A stretch of 40,913 bases of DNA, from contig JAAMPI010000373.1 in the NCBI GenBank assembly GCA_013054445.1, positions 1 through 40,913 of the forward strand, given 5' to 3'. Below the pieces are notes generated by a model, which searched no databases, was not told the origin of the DNA, and saw nothing but the letters and a program-made list of their open reading frames with translations. This stretch comes from Cudoniella acicularis (Eukaryota; Ascomycota; Leotiomycetes; Helotiales; Helotiaceae). The position numbers and the translations under genes are program-made. Of this stretch, positions 1 through 11,102 are shown in pieces (position 1 is the first letter of the stretch; every line of letters begins with the position of its first letter).

Positions 1-297
1 TTGACCTTTGGCATTTGGCAGAATAGACTTTTTTTAGACGGAGCCCTATAATTGTGCCTCAATATCCGCGCTGAATTGCACCGTGTGCACGATTTATATC
101 TTTACTGGGTCTAGCTTTAAAAGCACGACTTTCCTATATATAAGAGGCCTCCCCTCGAGAGATCTAGTTCTCTTTTTCTTCTCCTTCACTCAATTCTACA
201 CCCTTTATCACCAAAGACACCTCAATTCTCGGTCTTACAACTTTTGAGGACTATCTTTTTACAACGAGGAGACTTGAGAATGGGATATGATAAATGA
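1..297 (+). promoter_or_regulatory. Promoter-like remnant without a gene
   Basis: A TATA-like box TATATATAAG lies at 135-144. A pyrimidine-rich stretch follows at about 167-195, and then sequence resembling a 5' leader. The first ATG in this leader, at 280, opens a frame of only five codons before TGA at 295-297. Downstream DNA is AT-rich with stops in every frame. This looks like the promoter and leader of a gene whose body was lost or decayed. It could also be chance, since no transcript data are available. Confidence 0.35.
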
Positions 298-1891
298 GGA
301 TCAAGTATTAATTGAAAACCATTACATGCAAAATATATCGCTTTTTGATAAGTGAAAGTTCTTTAATGGCGTCATAGCAGTTGAAAGTGTTGTGTTCCAT
401 GTGATAGTTCTGAGTCTGTAACTGATATATCATGCCTTGCTTTGATAGAGCTACCGAAATACCTCTGGAGAGAAACTAAATATTATTGCTATAACTTATC
501 ATCTCTTAAGTGATAGGTTTATGGCCTTCTTGAATCAAAATAGAACGAACTTATTCAGTACGCTCAGAAATCTGAGTTCATTAGTCTAATTTCGAGCAAG
601 TTATATACTTATTTTAGATCGAATTTCGAAAATAGATAGTCTGAGAAGAATGCTTGAAATTTTGTTTCTCGAAATATACATCCCAGAATAAGGTCATGCT
701 TATACTTACAATTTTACTGATATTTCAACACTAAAAATTACTCTTGAAAATTTCACGGGTAGACTTTTCTAAAGACCATGAGTTTACATCCACCTATACT
801 TAAAATTTCGCTAATTTAGGCAAATGGAGGTATAAATTACTACTATGGTCTATATCTATATCTAAACTAGCTTGCTTCTCGACAACATCGAGTACTTCCT
901 TTGAAGATTTCGGGGTTTTAATAGTTATAGCAAAAGTAGTACTCAATAACTTAGTGCCTGATTAGTTGATGTAGTGGCACTTGACGAATTAAATATTAAA
1001 GAGGAAGATTGAAAAAAAATAATAGCGAAAGAAGGGGGGGGGATATAGCTGGAGGAAAGAATTTGATTAAATGTATACCTGATATCTCGTGAATCATAAA
1101 CGAGAACTTGGGTTGAATAACAGCGTCACTGCTATGCACCCCACGTTTGAATAATCAATTTTTAATGAAATATTCGTGTGAATAAGCTATCTCATTTTAA
1201 TGATTTCATGCCCTAATTTATAGGGTTCTGAAGGTTTCTCGAAGTCAAGAGGCAGGTATACAGTACTACGCAACTGCTGTTAACCGATTTCCAAAACCCC
1301 ACTAAAAACAGCCATTTTTCACCTTTTAGAAGAACATATAAATATATAACTATAACTGTTACAAATCTTATATTTGATAATAAGATACCTTAGAAGATAT
1401 ACTTTTATTATATCCTAATTCCTAAATATAAAACCCTAAAATACTCTTACAAAATTTCTATAAAATTAGAGTATAGTTTTTTTCACGATTTTTAGCCCTA
1501 TTTGTATATAGATTTGGGTTTTCGCGGCTTTAGTCTAATAAACTACCTTAGAACATAAGCGTATTTTATTTTATTAATTTTCTAAGTACGTAGTATTGTT
1601 TATTATATTAAAATAACAAATATTTATATATATTATTTATTTATTATAGTGTGCGTGTGTGATTTAAATTAGTATAAGGAACGTGTAAAAATGCACTTTA
1701 AAGTGGATTCGATTAACAGCAGTTGCGCGTCACTGTATAAGAATCTATAATAGTCTCTTAGATGTCCTTCTCAGATATTTTAAATCCTCTCATGTATTTT
1801 AGTCGTGCTAGAGGGAGAGAAGTTAAAATGTATTAATATTGAAATGATAACGTCCTGGCTTTCCTACAAAGTTTGGTCGCAATTAGGACTT
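298..1891. other. AT-rich, gene-free island
   Basis: This stretch is visibly rich in A and T with frequent stops in all frames, and no coding region is recognisable. A poly-G run ending in GATATAG sits near 1036-1050. A small inverted-repeat element lies at 1261-1735. The texture is what RIP-type C-to-T decay of repeated DNA leaves in ascomycetes, but no intact parent copy is present here for comparison. Confidence 0.6.
1261..1735. mobile_element. MITE-like DNA transposon with TIRs and TA duplication
   Basis: The left end at 1261-1292 reads CAGTACTACGCAACTGCTG then TTAACCGATTTCC. The right end at 1703-1735, read on the minus strand, is CAGTGACGCGCAACTGCTG then TTAATCGAATCC. They match at most positions as terminal inverted repeats, with weaker similarity continuing inward (CCACT... 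then a shared CATTTTT-ACC-like stretch). Both ends are flanked by TA (1259-1260 and 1736-1737), the target duplication typical of Tc1/mariner/pogo elements. The element is 475 bases with no coding capacity and an AT-rich core, so it is a non-autonomous, probably RIP-decayed copy. Confidence 0.8.
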
Positions 1892-2746
1892 TTATAAAGT
1901 AGACGGAGTGCTTGTTCCCACGAAAACAACCAAGACAGCTGCATACGCAGCAGTAGCAGCCAATACATCCTTTCCCATGCTCCCATCAGCGAAAAGAGCT
2001 AGAATGAATGCAAACAGCAAAGTTGAAATCGAAGCCGTGATCAAAGCCGTATGCTTTCCCGGAACCAAAGTCATGATGAGCATCGGTGCAATTAGAGCCC
2101 ATCCGCCAAAGCAAGCCATACTAAGACGCTCTGAGAACGCATGCTGCCGTGATCTCATACGTCTCCTGCGCGAGTCAAGCTCTCTGTATTCAAGAGAAGT
2201 GTTTAGCACAAAGCTTCCACCAGGAATATTTGTATCAGGGCGAGTATGATCTAGCCAGTTGTGCATCAAATACTGTGTTGTCGTGGAGTTTTCTTTACTT
2301 CTCCAAAACTGGAAGCGAGTCGATGTCTTGGAATTCTTCTCAATTTCCTTGAGGTCATGAGGTTTGCCATATAGCTTAGCTCCTGGTGGCACGGCACTGA
2401 GGCTGTCTTCTGAGAGGACTTCATAATTCTGTAATGCTTTGACTTGATTTTCTGTCAGCCTGGTAGTCAAGTCTAAGAATTTGTGCAGCGGACCGTATTT
2501 CCCTAAAGTTTCATCGAGCTTGTCACGGCTCGAGAGGTATTCAGACGATAGAACTCCTTGTAGCCTGAACTTCATTTGAAGGTCGAATAGTTCTCTCTGT
2601 AGTGCCTTGATTCGGATGAGTTGAAGGGTTTTGAAGTTTAGAACCACTAGCCTCCTCGAATCGTTCTTGGAAATTTCAGATGCATCTTCAAAAGACTCCT
2701 TGGTGAGCTCACCGAATCGTAGGCCTGAGGGATCTGAATTTTCCAT
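1892..2746 (-). CDS. DUF6594 family membrane protein, 284 aa
   Basis: A single-exon gene starts at the ATG at 2746 and encodes 284 residues. The N-terminal half is polar and helical: residues about 30-120 hold a coiled-coil-like stretch rich in Leu, Arg and Glu that includes ALQRELFDLQ. An Arg-rich linker (DSRRRRMRSRQ) comes next, followed by two or three hydrophobic segments from about residue 210 to the C-terminus. This arrangement, a helical cytosolic part plus a C-terminal hairpin of membrane helices with GGWALIAPML, matches the fungal DUF6594 family as I know it. The molecular function of that family is not established. It sits between two small transposons in accessory DNA, which fits its usual lineage-specific distribution. 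Confidence 0.8.
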   Translation of the reverse strand: MENSDPSGLRFGELTKESFEDASEISKNDSRRLVVLNFKTLQLIRIKALQRELFDLQMKFRLQGVLSSEYLSSRDKLDETLGKYGPLHKFLDLTTRLTENQVKALQNYEVLSEDSLSAVPPGAKLYGKPHDLKEIEKNSKTSTRFQFWRSKENSTTTQYLMHNWLDHTRPDTNIPGGSFVLNTSLEYRELDSRRRRMRSRQHAFSERLSMACFGGWALIAPMLIMTLVPGKHTALITASISTLLFAFILALFADGSMGKDVLAATAAYAAVLVVFVGTSTPSTL

Positions 2747-2963
2747 TTCGGTAAAGGAAATATAAAAAGTGAGTTGTTCATGTTTCCGGCACAGCCGTGC
2801 TTTAGAAGCATATCTAGCAAGTCCAAAAATAACTTTCTTGGGGTCTCAGGCAGTTAGACGCGGAGTCATACTGCATGGCTTGTTGTGAGGTCATTGTGGT
2901 TGGCCGTGTTTCTCGGCAATTTCCAGCGAACCAAAAAACAAGCTTGTGGCGCAAGGGCGCAGC

Positions 2964-3004
2964 CTACTATCCCCCCCCCCCGGCTCACTTGTTATTTTGC
3001 CATC
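2964..3004. repeat. Solo copy of the MITE terminal repeat
   Basis: CTACTATC followed by a run of C and then a GGCTCACTTGTTATTTTGCCA-type sequence resembles the left and right ends of the element at 3118-3536. No matching opposite end closer than that element was found. It is probably a decayed related copy or the outer end of a nested insertion. Confidence 0.55.
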
Positions 3005-3117
3005 GTAACACCACTGCTTTTCACGCCATTTTATAACTGCGAGTGACCAATCAGACAAACGAAAGCTTCTAGTATCTCCTCCTTAGGAATCGTTAACGAG
3101 ATTCTAAGTGGTGTTAT

Positions 3118-3536
3118 CTACTATCCCCCCCTTGGTTCAGATGTTATTTCGCCACTTTGGTTGCCACTTTATCGCTCCTTGAAGCACTCCACTTGTGATT
3201 CCACTGTCTGCCTCTTCACCACCATAGCTGGTATATAGGGGCTATATATCATTAATTTCCAGCTACTACAAAGCGCGGAAAAGAAGGCAAAGAAGAAGCT
3301 GTCTTTTTAGTAAAGGATCCTATCGAAGGAATAAGGTTTATTTGCGTTTTAATTATACGATTAAAGGGCAAAAGGAATCATAAGAATAGCTTCAATTATG
3401 TCAGGATTGCCTTTGTAGTGACACTGGGGCAGTAATCAGGTGCTATGGTGGAGAGACAAGTGNGGTGCTGGACGGTATCGCAATAGTGGCAAGAAAGTGG
3501 CAAAATAACATCTGAACCAGGGGGGGGGGATAGTAG
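3118..3536. mobile_element. Second MITE-like element with long TIRs
   Basis: The left end begins CTACTATCCCCCCC then TGGTTCAGATGTTATTT. The right end at 3489-3536 is its inverted match with the same CAGATGTTATTT core. Similarity continues inward over roughly 90-110 bases on each side, including ACTTG and CCACCATAG blocks. The flanks carry TTAT on both sides (3114-3117 and 3537-3540). If the ends are instead CTATCC/GGATAG, the flanking duplication is TA. At 419 bases with no coding capacity, it is non-autonomous. The family is not recognised. Confidence 0.75.
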
Positions 3537-3845
3537 TTATGAAGCTCGGTGGAATTACAATGCTCCTTCGTAGCCGTTGTAGTGTCTAAAGCCACCGTAG
3601 TCGTGTCGATTACGGTAGTCAGCACGCGGAAACTGATAGCACGTTATCGTTACCTACCTAGGCACGTGCGACAAACTTCAGAATACATTCACTCTTCGTA
3701 ATACATCCCGAAATCGCCCTGGCTTTTCCCCCATATTTCAAAGCGTCCCCATAGATTTGCAGCTTGAGGAAGTTTCGCGCTCTCCTTAGCTGCACGGTTC
3801 CTCTTACTTCGATGACTTCGCACCGATGACCCCAAAGCTTCCATC

Positions 3846-6800
3846 ATGGGACAAGGCTTCTCCCTCACAACGCTCTCGGCGGGCTCTGCGGGCATCGATG
3901 TGCCAGAGCTCGCCGATATTGTATATGAAAAGTCTATGGGAACTGCGCGGTTTATGAAAAGTATTCGTGCTAGGCATCAGGATGGAGTTGTCCTTGTCAA
4001 GGTTGTCGTTAAACCATACTCCATGAAGTTGGACAAGTACAAACGCAAGATTATTTGTGAGTAACGAGGAAAGAGACCATTTAAGGCCTACAATAACATT
4101 CTCTTTAGTGGAAAGGAAGGCCTTAGCAGATGTCCCCAACGCTCTTGCTTACCAGCGTATCGTCGAAACCGAGACCAGTGGATTTCTTGTTCGCCAATAC
4201 CTCTATAGCTCCCTCTATGATCGAATGAGTACACGGCCCTTTCTAGAGGACATCGAAAAGAAGTGGCTTGCATTTCAGCTTCTTTGCGGCCTTCGCGATT
4301 GCCATGCTCGGGAAATATATCATGGAGATATCAAGACGGAGAATATTCTGGTAACCTCATGGAACTGGCTATATTTATCGGACTTCTCGTCTTCTTTCAA
4401 ACCTACTGAACTTCCAGAGGACAACCCGGCCGACTTTTCATATTTCTTCGACACGGCTGGGCGGCGGACATGTTACCTTGCGCCAGAGCGATTTCTTCCT
4501 TCTGGTGAGGCCCCGAACCCGAAGTCGCAAATAACTGAGGCCATGGATGTTTTCAGTGCTGGCTGTGTGATAGCAGAGCTCTTCCTCGAGGCCCCCATTT
4601 TCAATCTCAGCCAGCTCTACAAATATCGTCAAGGAGAGTATGATCCCGTTATGACACAACTGAGTCGCATTGCAGACAAGGACGTAAGGGACATGGTTGA
4701 ACATATGATTCAACTAAAACCCGAAAAAAGATTATCTGCAGAGGAATATTTAAGGCGCTGGAGTAAAAAGGTGTTTCCGGACTATTTCTACAGCTTTCTC
4801 CATCAGTACATGGGGCTGATCACAGATCCATCTTCTGGCAGAACACCCATATCGGGAGCTTCAGCAAATTTGGGAGAGGCCGATGAGCGCATTGACCGCA
4901 TTTACTACGATTTCGATAAGATATCGTATTTCCTTGGTTATGAAAATGAGAAAAAAACGCTGAAGAAACCCTCCCACTCTGGTCCTGGCCTCGAACTGTT
5001 TCCAGTACACCTCAATATTCCGAATAATAAACACCAAGCTACTATCTTCGGTGATAGGAAGCCAACAGATGATGGAACACTTATCTTCTTGGCTTTGGTT
5101 GTATCCTCCCTCCGAAACACTGCCCGTGCAACAGCCAAAATACGTGCTTGCGACTTGCTCTTAGCCTTTTCCGAAAGGTTGACTGATGAAGCAAAACTTG
5201 ATAGGGTTTTGCCTTATCTGGTCTCAATGTTGACCGACAAAGCGGATATTGTAAAAGCTGCCGCAATTCGTTCCTTAGCCCAGCTTATGGCGCTCGTCAC
5301 CGTCGTATCTCCCGTTAATGCCCATGTTTTCCCCGAGTATATTCTGCCTCGCATGCAGGCTTTCCTCCCTGGTTCAGGATCACAGGCTGAACCCGGACCT
5401 ATCGTTCGAGCAACTTATGCAGCTTGCTTAGGGAGCCTTGCAACATCCGCTGCACGTTTCCTGGATATGGTGGCCACTTTGAGAGCTGATGGCTCTTTGC
5501 CCACGGCTGACCCGGAGATCGAGGATGGTGCGAATGGGGACGCTGCTTTCCAAGGGTTATTCGATAATGCCCGAGCAGAACTTATTGACGTATTCGAAAG
5601 CCATACCAAAGCTTTGATTACAGACAGTGATACTGCCGTCAAACGAGCGTTCCTCGGCTCTGTTCCCGAATTGTGCATGTTCTTCGGAACGGCGTATTCG
5701 AACGATATCATACTAAGCCACTTGAATACGTACCTCAACGACCGAAGCTGGATGCTGAAATGTGCCTTCTTCGAAACTATTGTTGGAGTTGCAACATTTT
5801 TGGGAGGCACTAGTTTGGAGGAATTCATTCTACCTTTGATGGTGCAAGCTTTAACTGATCCAGAAGAATTCGTAGTACAAAGTGTTCTGCATTCTTTTGC
5901 AAGCATGGCGGAACTGGGTCTTTTCCAACGGTCAAAGACTTGGGAGCTAGTCGACGTTGTTGGCCGCTTTACGATGCATCCGAATATCTGGATCCGTGAA
6001 GCTGCAGCAAATTTTCTTTCTGCGGCGACGCTTTTCCTGTCAGACTCAGACAAGTATTGTGTGGTTCTCCCCCTGATCAAGCCATATTTAAAAACTTCTA
6101 TCCATGGATTTTCAGAATTAGGATTACTTGATAACCTTAAGAAGCCTATGTCACGCACGGTCTTGGATCTTTCTCTTACATGGGCCCAAAAGGTGGATAG
6201 AGGTATCTTTTGGAAGCCTGTAAATCAACTCCGTATTTTCTCGTTCGATTCGAACAGTCAGATTCCCACAATATCCGCGAAAGAACTCGGGCACAACGCT
6301 CTGCAGAAAGTTCCAAAGAATGAGGAAGATGAGCAATGGCTAGCCAAACTTAGGAACATGGGGTTAGGTCACGAAGATGACTTCAAGCTGCTCTGCTTAC
6401 AGGAGTACATTTGGCGTCTGGCTCGGTCTAAGCCTCGTGAAGCTCTTCAACCGCCTGCGTATCTTAACAATGTCATCAACCTTCGCAGCATTCACGTTCG
6501 ACCTCAGACTGTCATGTTTGATGATCAAAAAGTTATTGAGGAGTCAGAACGTCAAATGAAGAGAGAATCCGATCCAGGTAGCAAAGGTCCACACACTATC
6601 GCAGATGCACTACTTGATGCCTCGATGACTATCGATGATTCGATTGTTAGAAGACGCTCTGCAAACAACAATTATAAGCCTCGATTGAATGCACATGGTG
6701 GGGCCTCTCCGTTGATAACAAACGGACGTCAAAGCAGGTCACCCGCTTCTCAGTCACCTGCAACGGCTTCGTCTCCGCGGGGCTTAGAAACTCCAGTGAC

Positions 6801-8490
6801 AGCAGCGGAATCTCGTCGGCAATCAACAGGCCTGACTGTCCCAGGAAATGGAAACGGGAAAGGCAGCGATGATGAAGAGGGTTCGGTACCAGAAAGCTTA
6901 TCAAGTATGAACTCGAGGGAAAACTATCGAGGCATTAGGCATAAGTCAAGTGCCATCAACCTTATGAATCGAAAAGATTCCTCAAAGTCATCACCGGAAA
7001 CTGGTACAACTTCTGCCAATGCGTTTGGAAAGGTAGAAGGACCGTTTCCACCCACAACGAGCGGGCCATCGGCATTGGCCTTAGCAAAGGAGAAAGAATT
7101 GGCGGCTCAAGAACGCATCAGATTCAGAGGTGCTCATGATTATAAAGGCAACGATCCGAGTATACTGAAGATGCTCGACGCAATGTATGTTGACAATTAT
7201 CCCAACGACGTAGCTGCATTTGGACCCATGATTGCTCCCTCTAGCCGGCGGAAAGCCATAAACAAGAGCGCCACCCAAACTGCCGATCGACCATGGAAGC
7301 CCGAAGGCATTCTTGTTGCTACATTTTCAGAGCACATTGGGCCTTTACATCACATCGCTGTTGCTCCGGACCATGTTTTCTTTCTTACTGGCGGCGATGA
7401 CGGCTGTGTCAAAGTCTGGGATACCGGGAGACTTGAGCGCAATATTGCTCATCGGTCCAGGCAGACACACAGACACGCCAACGATGCAAAAATCACCGCT
7501 TTATGCTTTGTCGAATACACACACACTTTTATCAGTTGCGCAAGTGACGGCAGTATCAATGTTGTCCGAGTTGACTGTATTCAGAGCAGTGGGTCGATGA
7601 GGTATGGTAAACTTCGGCTGTTGCGTGAGTACCAGCTCCCAAAGGGAGAAATGGCTGTTTGGTCGGATCATTTCAAAGTTGAGACGAATTCCACTTTACT
7701 TGTCGCTACAAACTTATCGCGGGTGCTCGCAATCGACCTCAGGACGATGAGTCTCGTGTACACGTTAGAGAATCCGGTCCATCATGGCACCCCAACTTGC
7801 TTCGTAGTCGACAAAAAGAGGCAATGGCTCTTATTAGGTACATCCCACGGCATTCTGGATCTCTGGGACCTACGTTTCAAAGTCCGGCTCAAGGCGTGGG
7901 GCGTCCCTGGAGCTACGGCCATTTACCGCATGTGCCTCCATCCTACCAAAGGCCGAGGTAGATGGGTATGTGTTGCCGGGGGTAGTGGTCAAGGCGAAGT
8001 GTCTGTCTGGGATGTCGAAAAAACGCAGTGCAGGGAAATCTACCGAGCTGGAGGAAGCAGAGATAGTCCAAGAAGCTATGATCCTTGGCCTGTGGATGAA
8101 GACCGTCCCGAAGGCATGCTTGGACGCTTTGCCACGGCAATAGAACCTAGTGGAACTAGCAACTCTGATCGTGGGGCTCGGGCTATGATAGCTGGTACGG
8201 ACAATCATGACGACAGTAGAGAATCAAAATATGGATTTATTGTCACTGGAGGATCTGACAAGAAGATCCGATTCTGGGACGTGTCGCGTGTGGAGAACTC
8301 AATGGTTGTCAGTGGACTGGATGTGGAGGAGCCGAAGCCATCCTTCACATCTGGACATCCAACAACCCTTTTGACTCTCAATGCCGAGCGCGTACCGCGG
8401 CCAGGTCCAACAGCGCCTAATGCAGCAGCGGGCTCCCGGGCGCAAGTACAAGCAAATCGTCTAGTACGAAGCCCCCAAGATCTACAGTGA
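3846..8490 (+). CDS. VPS15, regulatory protein kinase of the PI3-kinase complex
   Basis: Two exons, 3846-4056 and 4109-8490, with a 52-base intron give 1530 residues, a normal VPS15 length. The N-terminus MGQGFS is a classic myristoylation signal. The kinase domain covers about residues 25-300. Its catalytic loop is HGDIKTEN near residue 142, and the Mg loop reads DFS instead of DFG, as is usual for VPS15. HEAT repeats span about 350-800. A Ser/Pro-rich disordered linker follows at about 880-1040, then a C-terminal WD40 propeller at about 1080-1500. In known systems VPS15 anchors and activates VPS34 on endosomal and autophagic membranes together with VPS30/Beclin. No frameshift occurs over 4.6 kb, so the gene is under selection. 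It is followed on the same strand by LEA1. Confidence 0.96.
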
Positions 8491-9097
8491 TCTCTCTTCA
8501 GCAACAACAATTGCTGAAGTCTCATCTGGATTCAATTCTCGACGTTGCATTACTAGAATCACCTTATGGGATGCTAGTATCGGTGGACAGGTCAGGCGTT
8601 GTTTTCATTTTCCAGTAAGAGTTTGACAAGCATTTGAGACGTTTTCACAATTGGGGGGGGGGAGGAGCGGGCTCCAGGATCTGCAAGGAATTAAACTCCA
8701 TATGTATGATATAATAGATAGTGTTACTATGTGGGTTGGAGAGGTCCCAATCACATCAATCTTGTGGAAGGACAGCGAGACTACAAGACAGAATTACCTA
8801 GGTAGTCGGTAGAACAAACAAAAATATATATCTATATCACAATTACTCACTAAATTTCCGTCAACTCATGGTTCTCAAGTATAAGACCCTTGCTCTCGTG
8901 CCCGGGCGTTATTTTGGATCTAGTGCGAAAATAGACTCGGCTAACCTTAATATTTCGAACCGCAAAATTGGTGGAGGGGAACTCTTTCAGCCTTGCGCAT
9001 CGTTTCTCTCCCCATTGAAATTCAGCACAGAAGTGCGGTAACTAAGTCTCACGTTCAATATCCCTCCTCGAGTCGTATTCAGAGGTAAATCGTCACC
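8491..9097. other. Intergenic region between VPS15 and LEA1
   Basis: This holds the 3' end of VPS15 and the LEA1 promoter. A poly-G run of nine lies near 8654, and an AT stretch (ATATATATCTATATC) lies near 8824. No gene is supported. Confidence 0.5.
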
Positions 9098-10074
9098 ATG
9101 AGGCTCACCACAGAGCTCATCCAGAACTCCCTCTCCTACCTCAACCCACTCAAAGAGCGAGAGCTTGATCTCCGAGGTGCGTGCTGCTGAAAAGAACATG
9201 ATACTACACTTTGAGGCGAGCTGCGTTGATATCGAATTTTTGGAATTGCAGGACACAAGATACCAGCGATTGAGAACCTGGGTGTTGCCGGCGTGAGTCC
9301 CCTTCCCACCAATTTTGTGAAGTCCATTTACGCTGACGAGACGCGTCAAAATAGCCTACAGATGCTATCGACTTCACCGACAATGACATACAGATGCTAG
9401 GAAATTTCCCTTTGTCGCCCCGGTTGCGAACCCTCCTCCTTGCGCGCAACCGAGTTTCCAGCATCCAACCTTCTCTTGCAAACTCGATACCTAACCTGAC
9501 TACATTAGTCCTGACCTCAAATAATTTTGCTGAGTTGGCAGATTTGGATGTGCTGTCTACGTTCCCGGTTCTTACACATTTGGTTCTGATGGAGAATCCC
9601 GTTACGAGGAAAGAGGTTTGTAGCGCCAAATATGTGATTGGGGAGTTTTGGCTGATTGGGAAATAGCACTATCGTTACTGGGTTGTGTGGAGATGTCCAA
9701 CTGTTCGATTTTTGGACTACAAGAAGGTGAAGGACGTTGAGAGAAATAAGGCAAAGGAGCTGTTTGGTACTCACAAAGAGCCTTCTGCGCTTGCTTCCAA
9801 GGTCAGTTTAGCACATCTCCCTTTTTAGAGATAACTGACAATTTGCTAGATTATGGGCGTCAAATCACGAACCTTCGATGTGCCATCGGCGAATGGCATT
9901 TCATCAACCTCAACATCAAAGAACTATCGTGTTAAGCTCACTGACAAAGAGCGCAAGAAGGTGGAGGAATTGATCAGAAATGCAAAGAGCCTGCAGGATA
10001 TCCAAAGACTCGAGAGGGAATTGAATGAAGGACGGGTTCCAGCTGCGGCACAAGATGATGCTATGGAGGATTAA
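9098..10074 (+). CDS. U2 snRNP protein A' (LEA1)
   Basis: Five exons (9098-9176, 9252-9292, 9355-9615, 9667-9801, 9850-10074) with consensus GT/AG ends join into 246 residues. That is close to the 230-255 usual for U2A'. The product starts MRLTTELIQNS and has the leucine-rich repeat array typical of the family. LRGHKIPAIENLGVAG is the first repeat, DAIDFTDNDI the second, and NPVTRKEHYRYWVVWRCP the cap that closes the fold. The cap is followed by FLDYKKVKDVER. The C-terminus (KLTDKERKKVEELI) is a charged helix. In the spliceosome U2A' pairs with U2B'' on stem-loop IV of U2 snRNA. The start gives the conserved N-terminus without an upstream in-frame ATG. Confidence 0.94.
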
Positions 10075-10304
10075 GGGCATTTCTGAACAGTGGTGGCTTC
10101 TAGCTTTCAGCATTTCATGGCGTTTGGGTCGGCTATGAAAAGTATTGGCGTTGAGATTCTCTATGTAGAGTTGACGTCAGAGAAATACACAATAGTATAT
10201 GGACTAGAACTACGCAAACGGCTAGCTCATGCACTATCGATATGCTTTTGACTCCCCAAAGCTTAAAACGCTACAAAATAAACGCCCATGCCAAGCCCAC
10301 AAAC

Positions 10305-11102
10305 TCAAGTCATCTCCACATCCTGTGATCCTTCCTTGCCATTGACACCCGCAGACCCAGTACTCATTCTCGCGCCCCTACTCTCCCTCTCAAGTTGCAT
10401 ATTGGGATCCGCAATACTCTCATCATCAATCGACCCTTGTCCACGCCCATGAGCAGACCCGTTCGTACCAGAGGGGCCTCCATTCAAAACAGGCATCTGC
10501 TTTCCATCAAGTGTCGTCTGTCCAGCCTCCACATTACTATGGCTTGCTTCACCGTTGTGGGCTTTGGCAGGACCGCCGGCCAAGGGTGCTTTCTTCGCCT
10601 TTACTTCTTTGTAGGGAATTGTGCGGGGTACGATGTCAGACAGGAACTCCAGATTATCAAGGCGAGCAACGGCGTTTGCTTCGGGCGTTTCGTTAGCACA
10701 CGCATCAGGAAAGGGGAAGTGGGGGCATAAGTACAGAGATCACGATATTGGATGTTGCGGCGGGGTTTGCGCTCGGATTTTACGACATTGTGACCTTGTT
10801 CAGCCATGTACTGGATGAACATTTCCTGTGGCATGTTAATTATTTAATTTGAGAAGTGTGGGGGTCCAGATGAATAGTGTAGAAGGGATAGTGGAGCTCG
10901 TACAGTTGCTATGGTAATGGTAAATGCTGCGCTGTTTGCCAGAATCGCGATGTCTGAGTCGAGCAATATCATCTTTCTGACCCGGGAAACTTTGTTTGGT
11001 TAGCTTTGAAAAGACTTCAATGGAGTTAGGGTACTTACGAGGAAGTTGCGTGGAGCCTGTGGGTTCCCGTCGAGGCGGAATGGCTGTTGTGTTGTAAGGC
11101 AT
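10305..11102 (-). CDS. Histone-fold protein of the DPB3/CHRAC (NF-YC-like) type
   Basis: Four exons (11039-11102, 10904-10989, 10735-10825, 10305-10678) read in phase to give 204 residues. The third acceptor is AAG rather than the more common CAG or TAG. The histone fold covers about residues 20-105: LPLSRVRKMILLDSDIAI, then NSAAFTITIATEMFIQYM, then RRNIQYRDLSNAVARLDNL and FLSDIVPRTIPY. This is the signature of the small subunit shared by DNA polymerase epsilon (Dpb3) and ISW2/CHRAC remodelers (Dls1), which pairs with a Dpb4-type partner. The tail is Gly/Asn/Ser-rich and disordered. It is convergent with LEA1, with 230 bases between the stops. A different NF-YC-like histone-fold protein is less likely because the DIVPR region fits Dpb3. 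Confidence 0.9.

Larger units (their letters stand above)
2747..3845. other. Intergenic region with repeat ends, upstream of VPS15
   Basis: No gene is supported here. It contains one solo terminal repeat (2964-3004), one complete inverted-repeat element (3118-3536), one ambiguous base at 3463, and about 300 bases that should include the VPS15 promoter. No clear TATA box was seen for VPS15. Confidence 0.6.

Noticed and set aside
1036..1052. Poly-G followed by GATATAG as a further end of the CTACTATC element
   Set aside because: Only the G run and GATA match; the GTTATTT core of the terminal repeat is missing.
5415..6158. 247-codon open frame antisense to VPS15
   Set aside because: It is a shadow of the VPS15 coding frame, with no motifs of its own.
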